Counted from the first letter of the stretch, positions 7,321 to 16,995 are shown. The stretch: 64,000 bases of DNA from Jidongwangia harbinensis (GCF_020216025.1 NZ_JAIWNC010000002.1:1-64000); one strand, 5' to 3'. The notes: generated by a model from the sequence alone, not told the origin. Translations and numbers: made by a program.

Positions 7321-9912
7321 TCACCGATCTGGCCGGCCGATGTCCAGGCCGGCCAGATCGGTGCGGATCTGTTCGGCCTCCGGCATGCCGAGGTCGGTGT
7401 AGTGGGTCAGCGCCTGCTGGAGGTGGTCCCGGGCGAGCGGGAGGTCGCCGAGGGCGCGGTGGACGTGCCCGAGGCCGGCGTGGGCGCGGGCCTGCTCGGC
7501 GGGGACGCCGGTGTCGGCGGCGATGGTCCGGGCGGTGGCGTGGTGCCGGGCGGCGGCGGTGTGGTCTCCGGCGATGCGGGCGGCTTCACCGAGACCGTTG
7601 ATCGCGGCCGCCTCGCCCGCCCGATAACCAGACCGGCGGCAGATCGCCAGGGCCTGCTGGAAGTACTCCTCCGCCTCGGCGGGACGGCCGAGCAGCGTGT
7701 GCAGCCGGCCGAGGCTCTCCAGAGTGTCCGCCTCGCCGAGGTGCTGGCCGAGTTCCCGGAACAGGTCCAGGCTCTCCCGCAGATGCTCGGCGGCCGGCCC
7801 GTACCGGCCCGACCGCATCTCGACCTCGCCGAGGCCGTTCAGCGTTCCGGCCTCGCCGTTGCGGTGGCCGATCTCGCGGACCAGGGGCAGCACCTGGGTG
7901 AAGGCCTCGGTGGCCGCCTCGTAATGGCCCAGCTGACCCTCGATCATGCCGAGGTTCCGGAGGGCGCCGGCCTCGCCGGTCCGGTTGCCCATCTGCCGGT
8001 GCAGGACCATGGCCTGGCGGTAGTGGGCGCCGGCGTCCGGGAAACTGCCGGACTGCTCCGCGGCCATGCCGAGATTGTTGTGCACCCGGGCCAGCCCGGT
8101 GACGTCCCCGGTCTGCCGGAACAGCTCGACGGCCTGTTCGAGATGCTCGATGGCGGCGTCGGTCCGGCCCAGTTGGATGTAGGCCACGCCGAGGTCGGTG
8201 AGGGCGTGCGCCGCCCCGTTCGGATCGTCGTTCTGGCGGGCGGCCTGATGGGCGTAGCCGTGCACGGTCACGGCGTCCGTGTGGTGGCCGCCGTCGAGGT
8301 AGCGGAACAGGACCCGGGACAGCTGGGTGGCCAGGGTGGCCCACCCGCTGGTGGCGGTGTGGGCGACGACGGCGATCAGGGTGATGCGCTCGGCGTCCAG
8401 CCACTCCCGGGCGTCCTTCGGGTCGGTGAGGTCCGGCATGGGCAGGCGGTGCTGGGAGATCTTGGGCCGGAGGTAGGCGTCGGCGGGATAGAGGGTGTCC
8501 ATGGCGGCCGAGGCCGTCGCCAGGTAGTGGTCGAACAGCCGGGCCAGGGCGCTGCGGCGTTCCGCCGGCCGGTCCTCGTCGCCGGCCAGGTTGCCGGCGT
8601 ACGCGCGCACCAGGTCGTGGAAGGTGAACCGCCCCGGAGTGGCCGGCTGCAGCAGATGGTCCTGGTGCAGGTGCCGCAGGACGTCGCGGGCGGCGTCCAC
8701 CCCGGTGTCGGCCAGAGCCGCGGCGGCGTACCCGTCGAAATCCGGTCCCGGATGCAACGCCAGCAGCCGGAGCAGCCGCCCGTGCTCGGGCGGCAGCCGC
8801 TGGTAGGACAGGTCCAGGGCGAGTTCGACGCCGGTGTACAGGCGGCGGTCGCGGTGGCGTTCGTCCAGCCGGTCGGCGTGGTCGGTGAGATTCCACCCCG
8901 GCGCGCTGTGCATGCGCCCGGCGACCAGGCTCAGCGCCAGGGGCAGATAGCCGCAGCGCCGGGCGATCTGGTCCGCGGCGCCCGGATCCGGGCCGACCGG
9001 GACCTCGGGCACGGCCCGGGCCAGGAAGGCCGAGGCCTCGTCCGGAGTGAACACGTCCACCGCGAGGTGGGTGGCGCCGGGCAGGTCGAGGCTGCGGCGG
9101 CTGGTGACCAGCGTCAGACAGCCGGGTGTCGCGGGCAGCAGCGGGCGGACCTGCTCGGCGCTCGCGGCGTTGTCCAGCACTATCAGGGCGCGGGTGCCGG
9201 CCAGCCGCTGGTGGTACAGCGCGACGCGATCCGCCAGGTCGTGCGGCACCTGCGGGCCGGAGACCCCGAGCAGCCGCAGGAACCCGTCCAGGACGGCGGC
9301 CGGATCGGCCGGCGGCTGAGCCGGGTCGGGGTGGAAGCCACGCAGGTTGACGAACAGCACCCGCTCGAACGGCTGCTCCCGGTGCAGCAGGTGTCCGGTG
9401 TGGACGGCGAGCTGGGTCTTGCCGACCCCGGCCATGCCCTCGATCGCCGAGATCACCACCGCGTCGCCCCTCCGCCCGGCGCTCCGGAGCCGGTCGATCT
9501 CGCCGGCCCGGCCGGTGAATCCGGCCAGGTCCGGCGGCAGCCGGTCCTGCACGCGGACGTGCGCCGCCGCCTCGGCCTGCCCGCCGACGACCCGCAGGGC
9601 CTGCCGCCACCGGCCCACGTATCCGGTGTCGTCGTGCAGTGCCTGGACCACCGCGATCACCAGGTCGGTGTTGATCCGCCGGCGCCCGGGACGGAAGCAG
9701 TCGGCGATCGTCGTCCGGCGGGTGAGTTCGCCGGCCGGCCGGCCCTGGGCGGTCCAGGCGGTGTTGACCCGTTCCTTGATCGTTTCGTACGACGGGTCGC
9801 CGGCCCAGACCTTCAGCAGCCGGAGGCGCTCGACGAGGTCGTCGAGGCCCCCGGCCGGCGCGGGATCCGGTGGCACCGAGAACGTGCTCTCCGGTTCTCC
9901 AGACGTTGGCAT
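7321..9912 (-). CDS. XRE-like/NB-ARC/TPR STAND-type NTPase
   Basis: An 863-residue signal-transduction ATPase. Residues 20-120 form a helical module resembling actinobacterial XRE-type N-terminal domains. The NB-ARC has Walker A GMAGVGKT (159-166), Walker B ALIVLDN (242-248) and a GxP-like CGYLPLAL. About six TPRs (roughly 540-850, units such as HNNLGMAAEQSG) form the C-terminal sensor arm. It resembles AfsR without the SARP/BTAD output domain, so the output is probably protein interaction or DNA binding through the XRE-like region. Monocistronic; the 200-bp upstream flank shows nothing clear. Role (antibiotic regulation, or conflict-related) unresolved. Confidence 0.85.
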   Translation of the reverse strand: MPTSGEPESTFSVPPDPAPAGGLDDLVERLRLLKVWAGDPSYETIKERVNTAWTAQGRPAGELTRRTTIADCFRPGRRRINTDLVIAVVQALHDDTGYVGRWRQALRVVGGQAEAAAHVRVQDRLPPDLAGFTGRAGEIDRLRSAGRRGDAVVISAIEGMAGVGKTQLAVHTGHLLHREQPFERVLFVNLRGFHPDPAQPPADPAAVLDGFLRLLGVSGPQVPHDLADRVALYHQRLAGTRALIVLDNAASAEQVRPLLPATPGCLTLVTSRRSLDLPGATHLAVDVFTPDEASAFLARAVPEVPVGPDPGAADQIARRCGYLPLALSLVAGRMHSAPGWNLTDHADRLDERHRDRRLYTGVELALDLSYQRLPPEHGRLLRLLALHPGPDFDGYAAAALADTGVDAARDVLRHLHQDHLLQPATPGRFTFHDLVRAYAGNLAGDEDRPAERRSALARLFDHYLATASAAMDTLYPADAYLRPKISQHRLPMPDLTDPKDAREWLDAERITLIAVVAHTATSGWATLATQLSRVLFRYLDGGHHTDAVTVHGYAHQAARQNDDPNGAAHALTDLGVAYIQLGRTDAAIEHLEQAVELFRQTGDVTGLARVHNNLGMAAEQSGSFPDAGAHYRQAMVLHRQMGNRTGEAGALRNLGMIEGQLGHYEAATEAFTQVLPLVREIGHRNGEAGTLNGLGEVEMRSGRYGPAAEHLRESLDLFRELGQHLGEADTLESLGRLHTLLGRPAEAEEYFQQALAICRRSGYRAGEAAAINGLGEAARIAGDHTAAARHHATARTIAADTGVPAEQARAHAGLGHVHRALGDLPLARDHLQQALTHYTDLGMPEAEQIRTDLAGLDIGRPDR

Positions 9913-10004
9913 CGACCACTCCGCAACGGGCTCGACATCGACGGGCGTCCGAGGTTAGCGCCGAAGTGCCCCGTCGCGTGGCCCGCCGGCCCGGCAACGT
10001 CCGA

Positions 10005-10877
10005 TCAGGAGCGGAGTTCGGCGACGGCCGCCGTGAGGATGCCGTTCAGCGATCCCCGCACGACCGCGGCACGAAGTTCCGGATAGTGCGGGTAGTGGTC
10101 CAGCATCCGGCCGGGGCTGGCCGGATCGGGGAAGCCGGCGAAGGCTCCCCAGCGCCACAGCGCGTACTCGTGCCGCTGGAGAAGCGTTCCACCGTGGTGT
10201 TCGTTGCACACGAAGTAGCCCGGGATGTACAGCTCGGGGTAGACCTGCCAGACCGTCTCCTCGTCCGGGATCGGCAGGTAGAACCGGTCGAAGTACTCGT
10301 AGCAGCCCACCTGGAAGGTGGTCAGGATCTTGGTGAAGACCGGGATCAGGTACTGCTCGAGTTGCGCCGTCTGCAGGCGGGCCTGCGCCCGGGCGGCCAG
10401 CGCGACCGGTCCCAGCGTGGCGATGAGGACGCCGAGGTCACGCATCGCCGCGTAGTTGTGGTTCAGCGCGACCGCGTCGTAGCGGGCGTTGATGGCCGTG
10501 ACGCAGGCGGTGGCGTCCTGCGCGAACCGTTGCTTGAGGCTCAGCGAGAACTCCGGGCTCTCCACGAACTCCAGCATGGCGTGCTCGGCGCAGCCCCGGA
10601 CCTCGGCGACGGTCAGGGCGTCCATGTGGTTCTTGATCGCCTGCTCGGACCGGCGTACCTCGCTGATCATCATGGTGACCGCCAGGTCGAGCGTCAGCTC
10701 GCCGCTCCTCGAGTCGTTGTAGAGCGAGTACGCGGCGTACGCGTACTGCGCCACCTGGATGATGGTGGCCGGATCGACCGCCTGCGCGGGCCGGGGCGCG
10801 GCCGGTACCGCCGCCCCGGTGGCGGCCACCGTGGCGATCAGCCCGCGGATCGCGTACCTCTTCAGTCTGGCCTTCAT
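10005..10877 (-). CDS. Secreted protein, paralogue of the upstream gene, unknown function
   Basis: A 290-residue protein with a signal peptide (MKARLKRYAIRGLIATVAATGAA..., cleavage near AQA, about residue 33). The mature part is helical and contains CAEHAMLEF and the pattern Q-x-A-x2-A-x3-A-x2-ARYDAV. The same pattern occurs in the upstream neighbour (AEHAILEV... FDAV), so the two are paralogues. The C-terminal half has three Cys and aromatic-rich strands (CYEYFDRFYLPIPDEE). Its ATG overlaps the neighbour's stop as ATGA, indicating translational coupling. No family recognised. Confidence 0.75.
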   Translation of the reverse strand: MKARLKRYAIRGLIATVAATGAAVPAAPRPAQAVDPATIIQVAQYAYAAYSLYNDSRSGELTLDLAVTMMISEVRRSEQAIKNHMDALTVAEVRGCAEHAMLEFVESPEFSLSLKQRFAQDATACVTAINARYDAVALNHNYAAMRDLGVLIATLGPVALAARAQARLQTAQLEQYLIPVFTKILTTFQVGCYEYFDRFYLPIPDEETVWQVYPELYIPGYFVCNEHHGGTLLQRHEYALWRWGAFAGFPDPASPGRMLDHYPHYPELRAAVVRGSLNGILTAAVAELRS

Positions 10878-11686
10878 GGTCGGATCCCTTCGTTCTCCAT
10901 CCGCCGCAGGACGTCGCGGGCGATCGCCCAGCTGGTCCGGGCGCCGGCCGTGGTCCTGAGCGTCTCCGGGGTGTACGGCCCCTCCCGCCACACGCCGTCG
11001 ACCTGGTAGTCCTGCAGGGTCACGGTCCCGTTGGGCGTGGTGCACTCGTACACCATGTGGTAGATCGACGGGTGGTAGTCCAGTTCGCCCTCCCGCGGCC
11101 CGGTGCACCGGGGCTCCAGCCGCCGGACGATCGCCTCCATCGCGGTCCGGTAGCTCGGCATGAACGTGGTGGACGTGTTCAGGTTGCCCCAGACCCGCGC
11201 CTCGAGCGCCACCGCGTAGAGCGCGTACACCGCGAAGCCGAGGTGGTCGGCCACCGCATCGGAGGAGACCGCGTCGAAGGTCGCCTTGGCCTGGCGGGCG
11301 TACAGCGTGACGTCCAGCGCGAACTCCTCCAGCGTGTCCTCGGTGAGGTCCGGCAGGGACGGCACCTCGAGGATCGCGTGCTCGGCCGCGCCGACCCAGG
11401 GTGCCGCGCCGACCTCGTCCAGATGCCTCAGCACGGCGTCCTCGGCCGCGCCGACCACGTCGACGAACCGCCGCACCGCCGCGTAGAGCTGTTCGTCGGT
11501 CAGCTCGCCCCGGCCGGCCGAGACGAACAGGCTGAGGGCCTCGTCGCCCATCTGCTTCACCTGGTCGAAGCCGGCTGCCCGGGCGGGTGCCGCGGCCGGC
11601 AACGCCACCGCGACCGCCAGCGCCGCCACCGCGGCGCCGCGCGACAGGCCGGCTCCCACCTTGCGTGCCCAGGATGTCCCGTCCAC
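10874..11686 (-). CDS. Secreted protein, first of a coupled paralogous pair, unknown function
   Basis: A 270-residue protein. The GTG at 11686 is chosen because GAGGAGC precedes it and it places a clean signal peptide (SRGAAVAALAVAVALPAAAPARA) at the N-terminus. The frame runs upstream to 11770 without signal-like sequence. The helical mature domain shares spacing and the AEHA(I/M)LE motif with the downstream gene. The C-terminal part contains DYHPSIYHMVYECTTPNGTV. First gene of a two-gene operon, overlapping the next by 4 bp. Function unknown; extracytoplasmic by signal peptide. Confidence 0.75.
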   Translation of the reverse strand: MDGTSWARKVGAGLSRGAAVAALAVAVALPAAAPARAAGFDQVKQMGDEALSLFVSAGRGELTDEQLYAAVRRFVDVVGAAEDAVLRHLDEVGAAPWVGAAEHAILEVPSLPDLTEDTLEEFALDVTLYARQAKATFDAVSSDAVADHLGFAVYALYAVALEARVWGNLNTSTTFMPSYRTAMEAIVRRLEPRCTGPREGELDYHPSIYHMVYECTTPNGTVTLQDYQVDGVWREGPYTPETLRTTAGARTSWAIARDVLRRMENEGIRP

Positions 11687-11843
11687 TTCACGCTCCTCGG
11701 TCCTCGGGCGTGCTCCTGCCGGTGAGTCTCGCCGACCGGATGCCACCCGGACATCGGTGAAATTACGCAACCCGTCGGGTACGCCTGAGCGCCGTTGGGA
11801 CCGCCCGCGTACCCTGCGTCCCTGATCTCTAGGGAGGCGGCCT

Positions 11844-12974
11844 GTGGGTGGCGAGAAGTATCGATCCGTTCACCGGAAAAGCGGTGAACGCGTACGCATC
11901 GCCCTGACGAGCACGGTCCTGGTCGTGGTGCTGGTGGCGCTGGCGGGCGCCGGCGGGTATGTCGGGTGGGACCGGTGGAGCGTGCCCGACTATTCGGGTG
12001 CCGGCACGGGCAGCGTCCGGGTGGACGTCCGGGCCGACTCCACGCTGACCGACATCGGCGTCGCGCTCGTCGGCGCGGGCGTGGTCAAGAGCACCGAGGC
12101 GTTCCTCCGGGCCGCCCGGGACGACCCGCGGGCACAGCGCATCCAGGCCGGCTCGTTCAAGCTGCGCAAGGAGATGTCCGGCGAGGCGGCGGTCGCCCTC
12201 CTGCTGGACCCGGCGGCCCGGGTCCGGAGCGGCGTCACGATCAAGGAGGGCCGGACCGCCAAGGAGGTGTACGCGATCCTCGCCAAGGCCACCGGCGTCC
12301 CGGTCGGTGACTTCGCGAAGGCCGGCCGCGATCCGGTGGCGCTGGGCGTACCGAAGTCGTGGTTCAAGCGTGACGACGGGCAGAAGGCGGCCCGGTCGAT
12401 CGAGGGGTTCCTGTTCCCGGACACCTACGAGTTCCGGCCGGGCGCCACCGCCCAGCAGATGCTCCGGGAGATGGTCAAGCGCTTCTTCGCGGTGGAGAAG
12501 AAACTGACATTCGCCACGCGGGTACGGGATCAGCTCGACATCAGCCCGTACGAGGCGCTGATCGTCGCGTCGCTCGCCGAGGCGGAGGCCGGTGTGCCCC
12601 AGGACATCGGCAAGATCGCCCGGGTCGCCTACAACCGGCTGTACGGCGATTTCCCGTGCCAGTGTCTCGAGTTCGACGTCGGGATCAACTACTACTACCA
12701 GCTCACCGGGCGGCCGACGAAGCCGTCCAAGAAGATGACCCGCGCGGAGCAGCGGGACCCGGAGAACCCGTACCGCCTGCACGGCAAGGCCGGCCTGACC
12801 CCGACGCCGATCAACAACCCGGGTGAGGGGGCGCTGCGCGGTGCGATGGACCCGCCGAAGGGGGACTGGGTGTTCTTCGTGGCGATCGACGCGGACGGGA
12901 ACTCGGCCTTCGCCGTGACCGACGCGGAGCACGAGAAGAACAAGGAGATTGCCCGCAAAGCCGGGAAGATTTAG
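11844..12974 (+). CDS. mltG: Endolytic murein transglycosylase MltG (YceG family)
   Basis: A 376-residue membrane-anchored lytic transglycosylase that cleaves nascent peptidoglycan strands and may set glycan length. A cytoplasmic basic tail is followed by one TM (about 19-41), a LysM-like region, then IEGFLFPDTYEF and the catalytic segment VASLAEAEAG, whose Glu246 aligns with the MltG active-site Glu. GLTPTPINNPG and NSAFAVTDAEHEKNK are conserved C-terminal signatures. The GTG start follows GGGAGG. MltG usually sits beside ruvX and aroE in actinobacteria; neither is here, so this may be a second copy. Confidence 0.9.
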   Translation: MGGEKYRSVHRKSGERVRIALTSTVLVVVLVALAGAGGYVGWDRWSVPDYSGAGTGSVRVDVRADSTLTDIGVALVGAGVVKSTEAFLRAARDDPRAQRIQAGSFKLRKEMSGEAAVALLLDPAARVRSGVTIKEGRTAKEVYAILAKATGVPVGDFAKAGRDPVALGVPKSWFKRDDGQKAARSIEGFLFPDTYEFRPGATAQQMLREMVKRFFAVEKKLTFATRVRDQLDISPYEALIVASLAEAEAGVPQDIGKIARVAYNRLYGDFPCQCLEFDVGINYYYQLTGRPTKPSKKMTRAEQRDPENPYRLHGKAGLTPTPINNPGEGALRGAMDPPKGDWVFFVAIDADGNSAFAVTDAEHEKNKEIARKAGKI

Positions 12975-13030
12975 GGCAAATACCCCGCTGGCCTGCGTTT
13001 CGGCCGTGATCTCCCGGGCACCTGCAGCCC

Positions 13031-13786
13031 ATGCCGGGATGGTTGCAGGCAGGCGGATGGGGACTGCTGGCGGGTTCGGCGTTGCTCCTGGGCGCCGCCG
13101 TGGGATACCTGGTCCGGATCCCGCGGAAGGCGGTCGCGTCGATCATGGCGTTCGGTGCCGGCGTGCTGCTGTCGGCGGTATCGTTCGAGCTGATCGCCGA
13201 GGCGTACGACCGGGCGGGGCTGCTGCCCACCGTGATCGGCGCGGTCGCCGGTGCGGCGGTGTACACCGGCTGCAACGTGCTGCTGGCCCGTCGCGGCGCC
13301 CGGCACCGGAAGCGGTCCGGTGATCAGCAGCCGTCCGAGGCGCAGGCGGGCGGTTCCGGCGCCGCGCTCGCGCTCGGCGCGCTGCTCGACGGCGTACCCG
13401 AATCCGTGGTCATCGGCACCGGCCTCCTCGGCGGCGGAGCGGTCAGCGCGGTGACCGTCGCCGCGGTGTTCATCAGCAACGTTCCGGAGGGCCTGTCCAG
13501 CGCGACCGGCATGCGCCGGGCCGGTCGCTCCGGTACCTACGTCTTCGGGCTGTGGGCCGGCATCGCGCTGGTCAGCGGCCTCGCCGCGGTGGCGGGCTAC
13601 ACCCTGCTCGGCGGAGTCGCCCCCGCCGTGCTGGCCGCGATCACCGCGGTGGCCGGCGGCGCGATCCTCACCATGGTGGCCGACACCATGATCCCCGAGG
13701 CGTTCGAGCAGACCCACCTCGCCATCGGCATCATCACGCTGCTCGGCTTCCTCACCGCGTTCGCGCTCTCCACCACCGACGGGTGA
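13031..13786 (+). CDS. ZIP-family divalent metal transporter
   Basis: A 251-residue protein with about eight TMs and a hydrophilic, charged loop (about residues 85-110) between TM3 and TM4. The metal-site helices read LDGVPESVVIG (TM4) and SNVPEGLSSATG (TM5). The loop lacks the His-rich cluster of many ZIPs. ZIP proteins import Zn, Fe or Mn; specificity cannot be read here. Monocistronic between mltG and the kinase gene. Confidence 0.85.
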   Translation: MPGWLQAGGWGLLAGSALLLGAAVGYLVRIPRKAVASIMAFGAGVLLSAVSFELIAEAYDRAGLLPTVIGAVAGAAVYTGCNVLLARRGARHRKRSGDQQPSEAQAGGSGAALALGALLDGVPESVVIGTGLLGGGAVSAVTVAAVFISNVPEGLSSATGMRRAGRSGTYVFGLWAGIALVSGLAAVAGYTLLGGVAPAVLAAITAVAGGAILTMVADTMIPEAFEQTHLAIGIITLLGFLTAFALSTTDG

Positions 13787-13945
13787 CGTCTGTTCGGGCA
13801 GCGACCGCGCCTCGATCGGGCACATCGGCGGGCGCGCGCCCCGCCCCGCGTGACGGCAGAACCGGGTTGTCTACCCTGAGAGCCTCCATGGAGGACTGCC
13901 ACTACCCGTGCGCGGGTCCGGCAGTCGCACGGAATTGGGGAGACG

Positions 13946-15583
13946 TTGGAATCGGCTTACCGGGTGAGTCCGCTGTCGGCCTCCGATCCCAGGAAGCTGG
14001 GGGAGTACCAGCTCGTCGGGCGCCTGGGCACCGGAGGCATGGGCGTGGTGTACCTCGCCGAGAGCGAGGACGGCCCGCACGCGGCGATCAAGCTGATCCA
14101 TCCCGCGCTCGCGGCCGATCCGGAGTTCAGCGGGCGGTTCCGCAGCGAGGTGGAGCGGGCCCGCCAGGTGCCCTCGTTCTGCACCGCCGGATTCCTCGGC
14201 GCCGACCTGGAGCACGACCCGCCCTACCTGGTGGTGGAGTACGTCGACGGGCCGAGCCTGCTGGACGTGGTGCGGGAGCGCGGACCGCTGCTGGGCGGCG
14301 CGCTGTACTCGCTGGCAGTGGGGGTCGCCACGGCGCTGACCGGCATCCACGGCGCCGGGGTGATCCACCGCGACCTGAAGCCCGAGAACGTGCTGCTGCC
14401 GCCGGGCAGCCCAAAGGTGATCGACTTCGGGATCGCCCAGCCGTTCGTGGCCACCAGCCAGCACACCCGGGCGGACATGCTGGTCGGCACGGTGGCCTAC
14501 ATGGCGCCGGAGCGGTTCTCCGACGACGGGGACACGCCGCTCACGGCCGCGACCGACGTCTTCGCCTGGGGCTGCGTGGTCACCTACGCGGCGACCGGCC
14601 GGACGCCGTTCCAGGGCGACTCGTCGTCGGCGACCGCGGGCCGGATCCTCACGCAGCCGCCGCGCATCGACGGGCTGCCCGGAAAGCTGCGCGACATCGT
14701 GGCCCTGACGCTGTCCAAGGACCCGGCCGACCGGCCCACCGCGCCGGAACTGCTGGCCATGCTGGTGGGCGAGAAGGCGGTGCCCGCCGGGGCCGGCCCG
14801 GAGCCGGGCGTCCCGGGTCCGGTGCGGACGCCCGGGGGGACCGCGGACGGGGGGACCGCCGCCGGGCCGGCGCCGCGACCGGCCCGCTCGCGGCGGCGAC
14901 TGCTGGTCGTGCCGGCCGTCCTGGCGCTGACCGGGCTGACGGCCGCCGGGCTGGCGGTCCGGGCGTCCGGTGACCCCAAGCCGGCTCCGCTGGCCGCGCC
15001 GTCGGTCCCGGCGGAGACCACGACGGCGACCGGCGGGCCGTCGCGCCGCGCCCCGGCGCCCGGGTCCAGCCGGCCGACGGCGGCGGAGGAGTCGCGCCGG
15101 CCCGCGACGGAGTCGACCGGTGTCCGGGAACGATTGTCCGCGACCGCGACTGCCACCTCCCGGAAACCGGTCAAGGACACGGTTCCGGCCAACCCGTCCG
15201 GCCGCAACCTGGCCCTCGGCCGGCCCGTCACCGCGTCCAGCACGGAGGGTTCGGCCTGGTCCGCCGCGCGGGCGGTGGACGGCGATCCGCAGAGCCGGTG
15301 GGGCAGCGCGTGGAGCGACGTCCAGTGGCTGCGGATCGATCTCGGCACCCGCCGGCAGATCACGGAGATCGTGCTGCGCTGGGAGCACGCCCACGCGGTG
15401 GCCTACCGGGTGGAGGTCTCCGCCGACGGTACGGATTGGACGTCGGTCTACCGGACGTCCACGGGCGAGGGCGGAGACGTGACCGTGCGTACCGACGGGG
15501 TGCCCGGCCGCTACGTGCGGATGTCCGCCACCGAGCGGTCCGGCAAGTACGGCTACTCGCTGTACGAGGTCGAGGTCCGCTGA
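13946..15583 (+). CDS. Membrane Ser/Thr protein kinase with extracellular F5/8 type C (discoidin-like) domain
   Basis: A 545-residue Hanks-type kinase: glycine loop GTGGMG (28-33), Lys49, HRDLKPEN (141-148), DFG (160-162) and APE (187-189), all intact. A Pro/Gly/Ala linker leads to one TM (about 319-338). After a Thr/Ser/Pro-rich extracellular stalk, a F5/8C carbohydrate-binding-like domain (419-545) contains NLALGRPVTASS, AVDGD, RWGS and WLRIDLG. Inside-out topology suggests sensing of a wall or extracellular glycan. PASTA repeats are absent. The start is TTG 13946 after GGGGAG, or GTG 13964. Confidence 0.88.
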   Translation: MESAYRVSPLSASDPRKLGEYQLVGRLGTGGMGVVYLAESEDGPHAAIKLIHPALAADPEFSGRFRSEVERARQVPSFCTAGFLGADLEHDPPYLVVEYVDGPSLLDVVRERGPLLGGALYSLAVGVATALTGIHGAGVIHRDLKPENVLLPPGSPKVIDFGIAQPFVATSQHTRADMLVGTVAYMAPERFSDDGDTPLTAATDVFAWGCVVTYAATGRTPFQGDSSSATAGRILTQPPRIDGLPGKLRDIVALTLSKDPADRPTAPELLAMLVGEKAVPAGAGPEPGVPGPVRTPGGTADGGTAAGPAPRPARSRRRLLVVPAVLALTGLTAAGLAVRASGDPKPAPLAAPSVPAETTTATGGPSRRAPAPGSSRPTAAEESRRPATESTGVRERLSATATATSRKPVKDTVPANPSGRNLALGRPVTASSTEGSAWSAARAVDGDPQSRWGSAWSDVQWLRIDLGTRRQITEIVLRWEHAHAVAYRVEVSADGTDWTSVYRTSTGEGGDVTVRTDGVPGRYVRMSATERSGKYGYSLYEVEVR

Positions 15584-15702
15584 GCCGTGGCCGTTGACCG
15601 GCCGCGCGGTGGTGTCCGGTGCGGACCCTGGCCAGGACGTCGGGCCTGTGATAGACCGAGGTCACTGCTCTGCCGGTAACCGGACCGAAACAGGGAGGCC
15701 GC

Positions 15703-16971
15703 ATGGCCACGCCGATCAGCCGCCGTTCCGTTCTGGCCGCCGGGGCGGGCGCCGCCGCCGGGCTGACCCTGCCGGGCGCCGCGGCCCGGGCCGGCGGTTC
15801 CGCGGCCACCCGGGTCCGGTTCACCCTCAACGCCGAGACCCTGGACGGCGGCGAACAGGTCACCTCGATCACGCTCGCCACCGGCCGGCTCGGCCGGATC
15901 GACCGGGACAGCCTCACCACCGGCACGTTCTCCGTGCACGCCACGGCCACGAGTCCGATTCCGATCGTGCCCGGCGACCAGATCTTCAGCGAGTACGACC
16001 TGGACCGCGCGGTGACCGCGGTCCGGCTCGACCGCCACGGCGACATCGTGCTCGACCTCGCGCACGGCGAGGGCCGGCTCGGCGGCGGCACGCTCGGCTA
16101 CATCGTGAGCCGGAGCCGTAATGTCCGGCTCGACCTGACCTACACGATCACCCAGAACACGCCCCTCGAGGTATGGGGCCGGCGCCCGGTCGTCATCACC
16201 GACTTCGTCCAGGGCCGGCTGGCCAATCCCGAGGTGGACGCGTTCGGCTACCGGATCTCCCGCTCGGGGATGAAGTACCGGCTCTACCAGCCGTCCCGGC
16301 GCGGCGCCGGGCGGGACCGCCGCCCCCTGGTCGTCTGGCTGCACGGCGGCGGGGAGGGCGCCTCGCTGCCGGACGGCTACTACGACAACGAGACCACGCT
16401 GCGGGCCAACCGGGGTGCGCTGGGCTTCGCCACCCCGGAGGCCCAGCGCGTCTTCTCCGGCGCCTACGTCGTGGCCCCGCAGAGCACGTCCTACTGGCTG
16501 GAGGACGGGGACCGCTTCGCACCGCTGATCCGGGAGATCGTCGGCGACCTCGCGCAGCGGTACCCGATCGACCGCGAGCGGATATACCTGGCCGGCGCCA
16601 GCAACGGCGGCTACATGACCCTGAAGATGACCACCGTCTACCCGGATCTGTTCGCGGCGTCGGTCCCGGTCTGCGCCGTGGTCCAGGCCCTGGAGCCGGG
16701 CGGGCCCACGATGATCACCGACGCCGAGCTGCGGAGCATCCGGACACCGACCTGGCTGGTCACCTCGCGCGACGACGACACGGTGCCGCCGGAGCCCAAC
16801 ACCGTCCACGCGCACGACCTGATCCCCGGCGCGCTGTTGTCGCTCTACGACCGGGTCGTCTGGGACGGCTACCAGTTCCCCGGTCACTGGTCGTGGATCT
16901 ATCTGGCCCGCAACGACCCGAGCATCGCCGGCACCCGCATCTGGCAGTGGATGGCCCGGCAGCGGACCTGA
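15703..16971 (+). CDS. Tat-exported esterase/peptidase-like alpha/beta-hydrolase with N-terminal Ig-like domain
   Basis: A 422-residue exported hydrolase. The Tat motif SRRSVLAAG is followed by a hydrophobic core and cleavage near residue 30. Residues 35-185 form an Ig-like domain of the kind preceding Tm1160-type esterases. The catalytic domain has the oxyanion segment VVWLHGGGE, nucleophile GASNGGY, acid Asp in TSRDDDTVPP, and His in FPGHWSW. Substrate unknown; an ester of a plant or microbial polymer is plausible given nearby glycan genes. ATG follows GGGAGG. Confidence 0.8.
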   Translation: MATPISRRSVLAAGAGAAAGLTLPGAAARAGGSAATRVRFTLNAETLDGGEQVTSITLATGRLGRIDRDSLTTGTFSVHATATSPIPIVPGDQIFSEYDLDRAVTAVRLDRHGDIVLDLAHGEGRLGGGTLGYIVSRSRNVRLDLTYTITQNTPLEVWGRRPVVITDFVQGRLANPEVDAFGYRISRSGMKYRLYQPSRRGAGRDRRPLVVWLHGGGEGASLPDGYYDNETTLRANRGALGFATPEAQRVFSGAYVVAPQSTSYWLEDGDRFAPLIREIVGDLAQRYPIDRERIYLAGASNGGYMTLKMTTVYPDLFAASVPVCAVVQALEPGGPTMITDAELRSIRTPTWLVTSRDDDTVPPEPNTVHAHDLIPGALLSLYDRVVWDGYQFPGHWSWIYLARNDPSIAGTRIWQWMARQRT

Positions 16972-16995
16972 CCACCCGCGCCGGCCGGGCCCGGC

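Noticed and set aside
7222..10086. A very long plus-strand open frame (954 residues)
   Set aside because: It is antisense to the clear NB-ARC/TPR gene at 7321-9912; low-complexity Val/Gly/Arg translation is typical of high-GC shadow frames.
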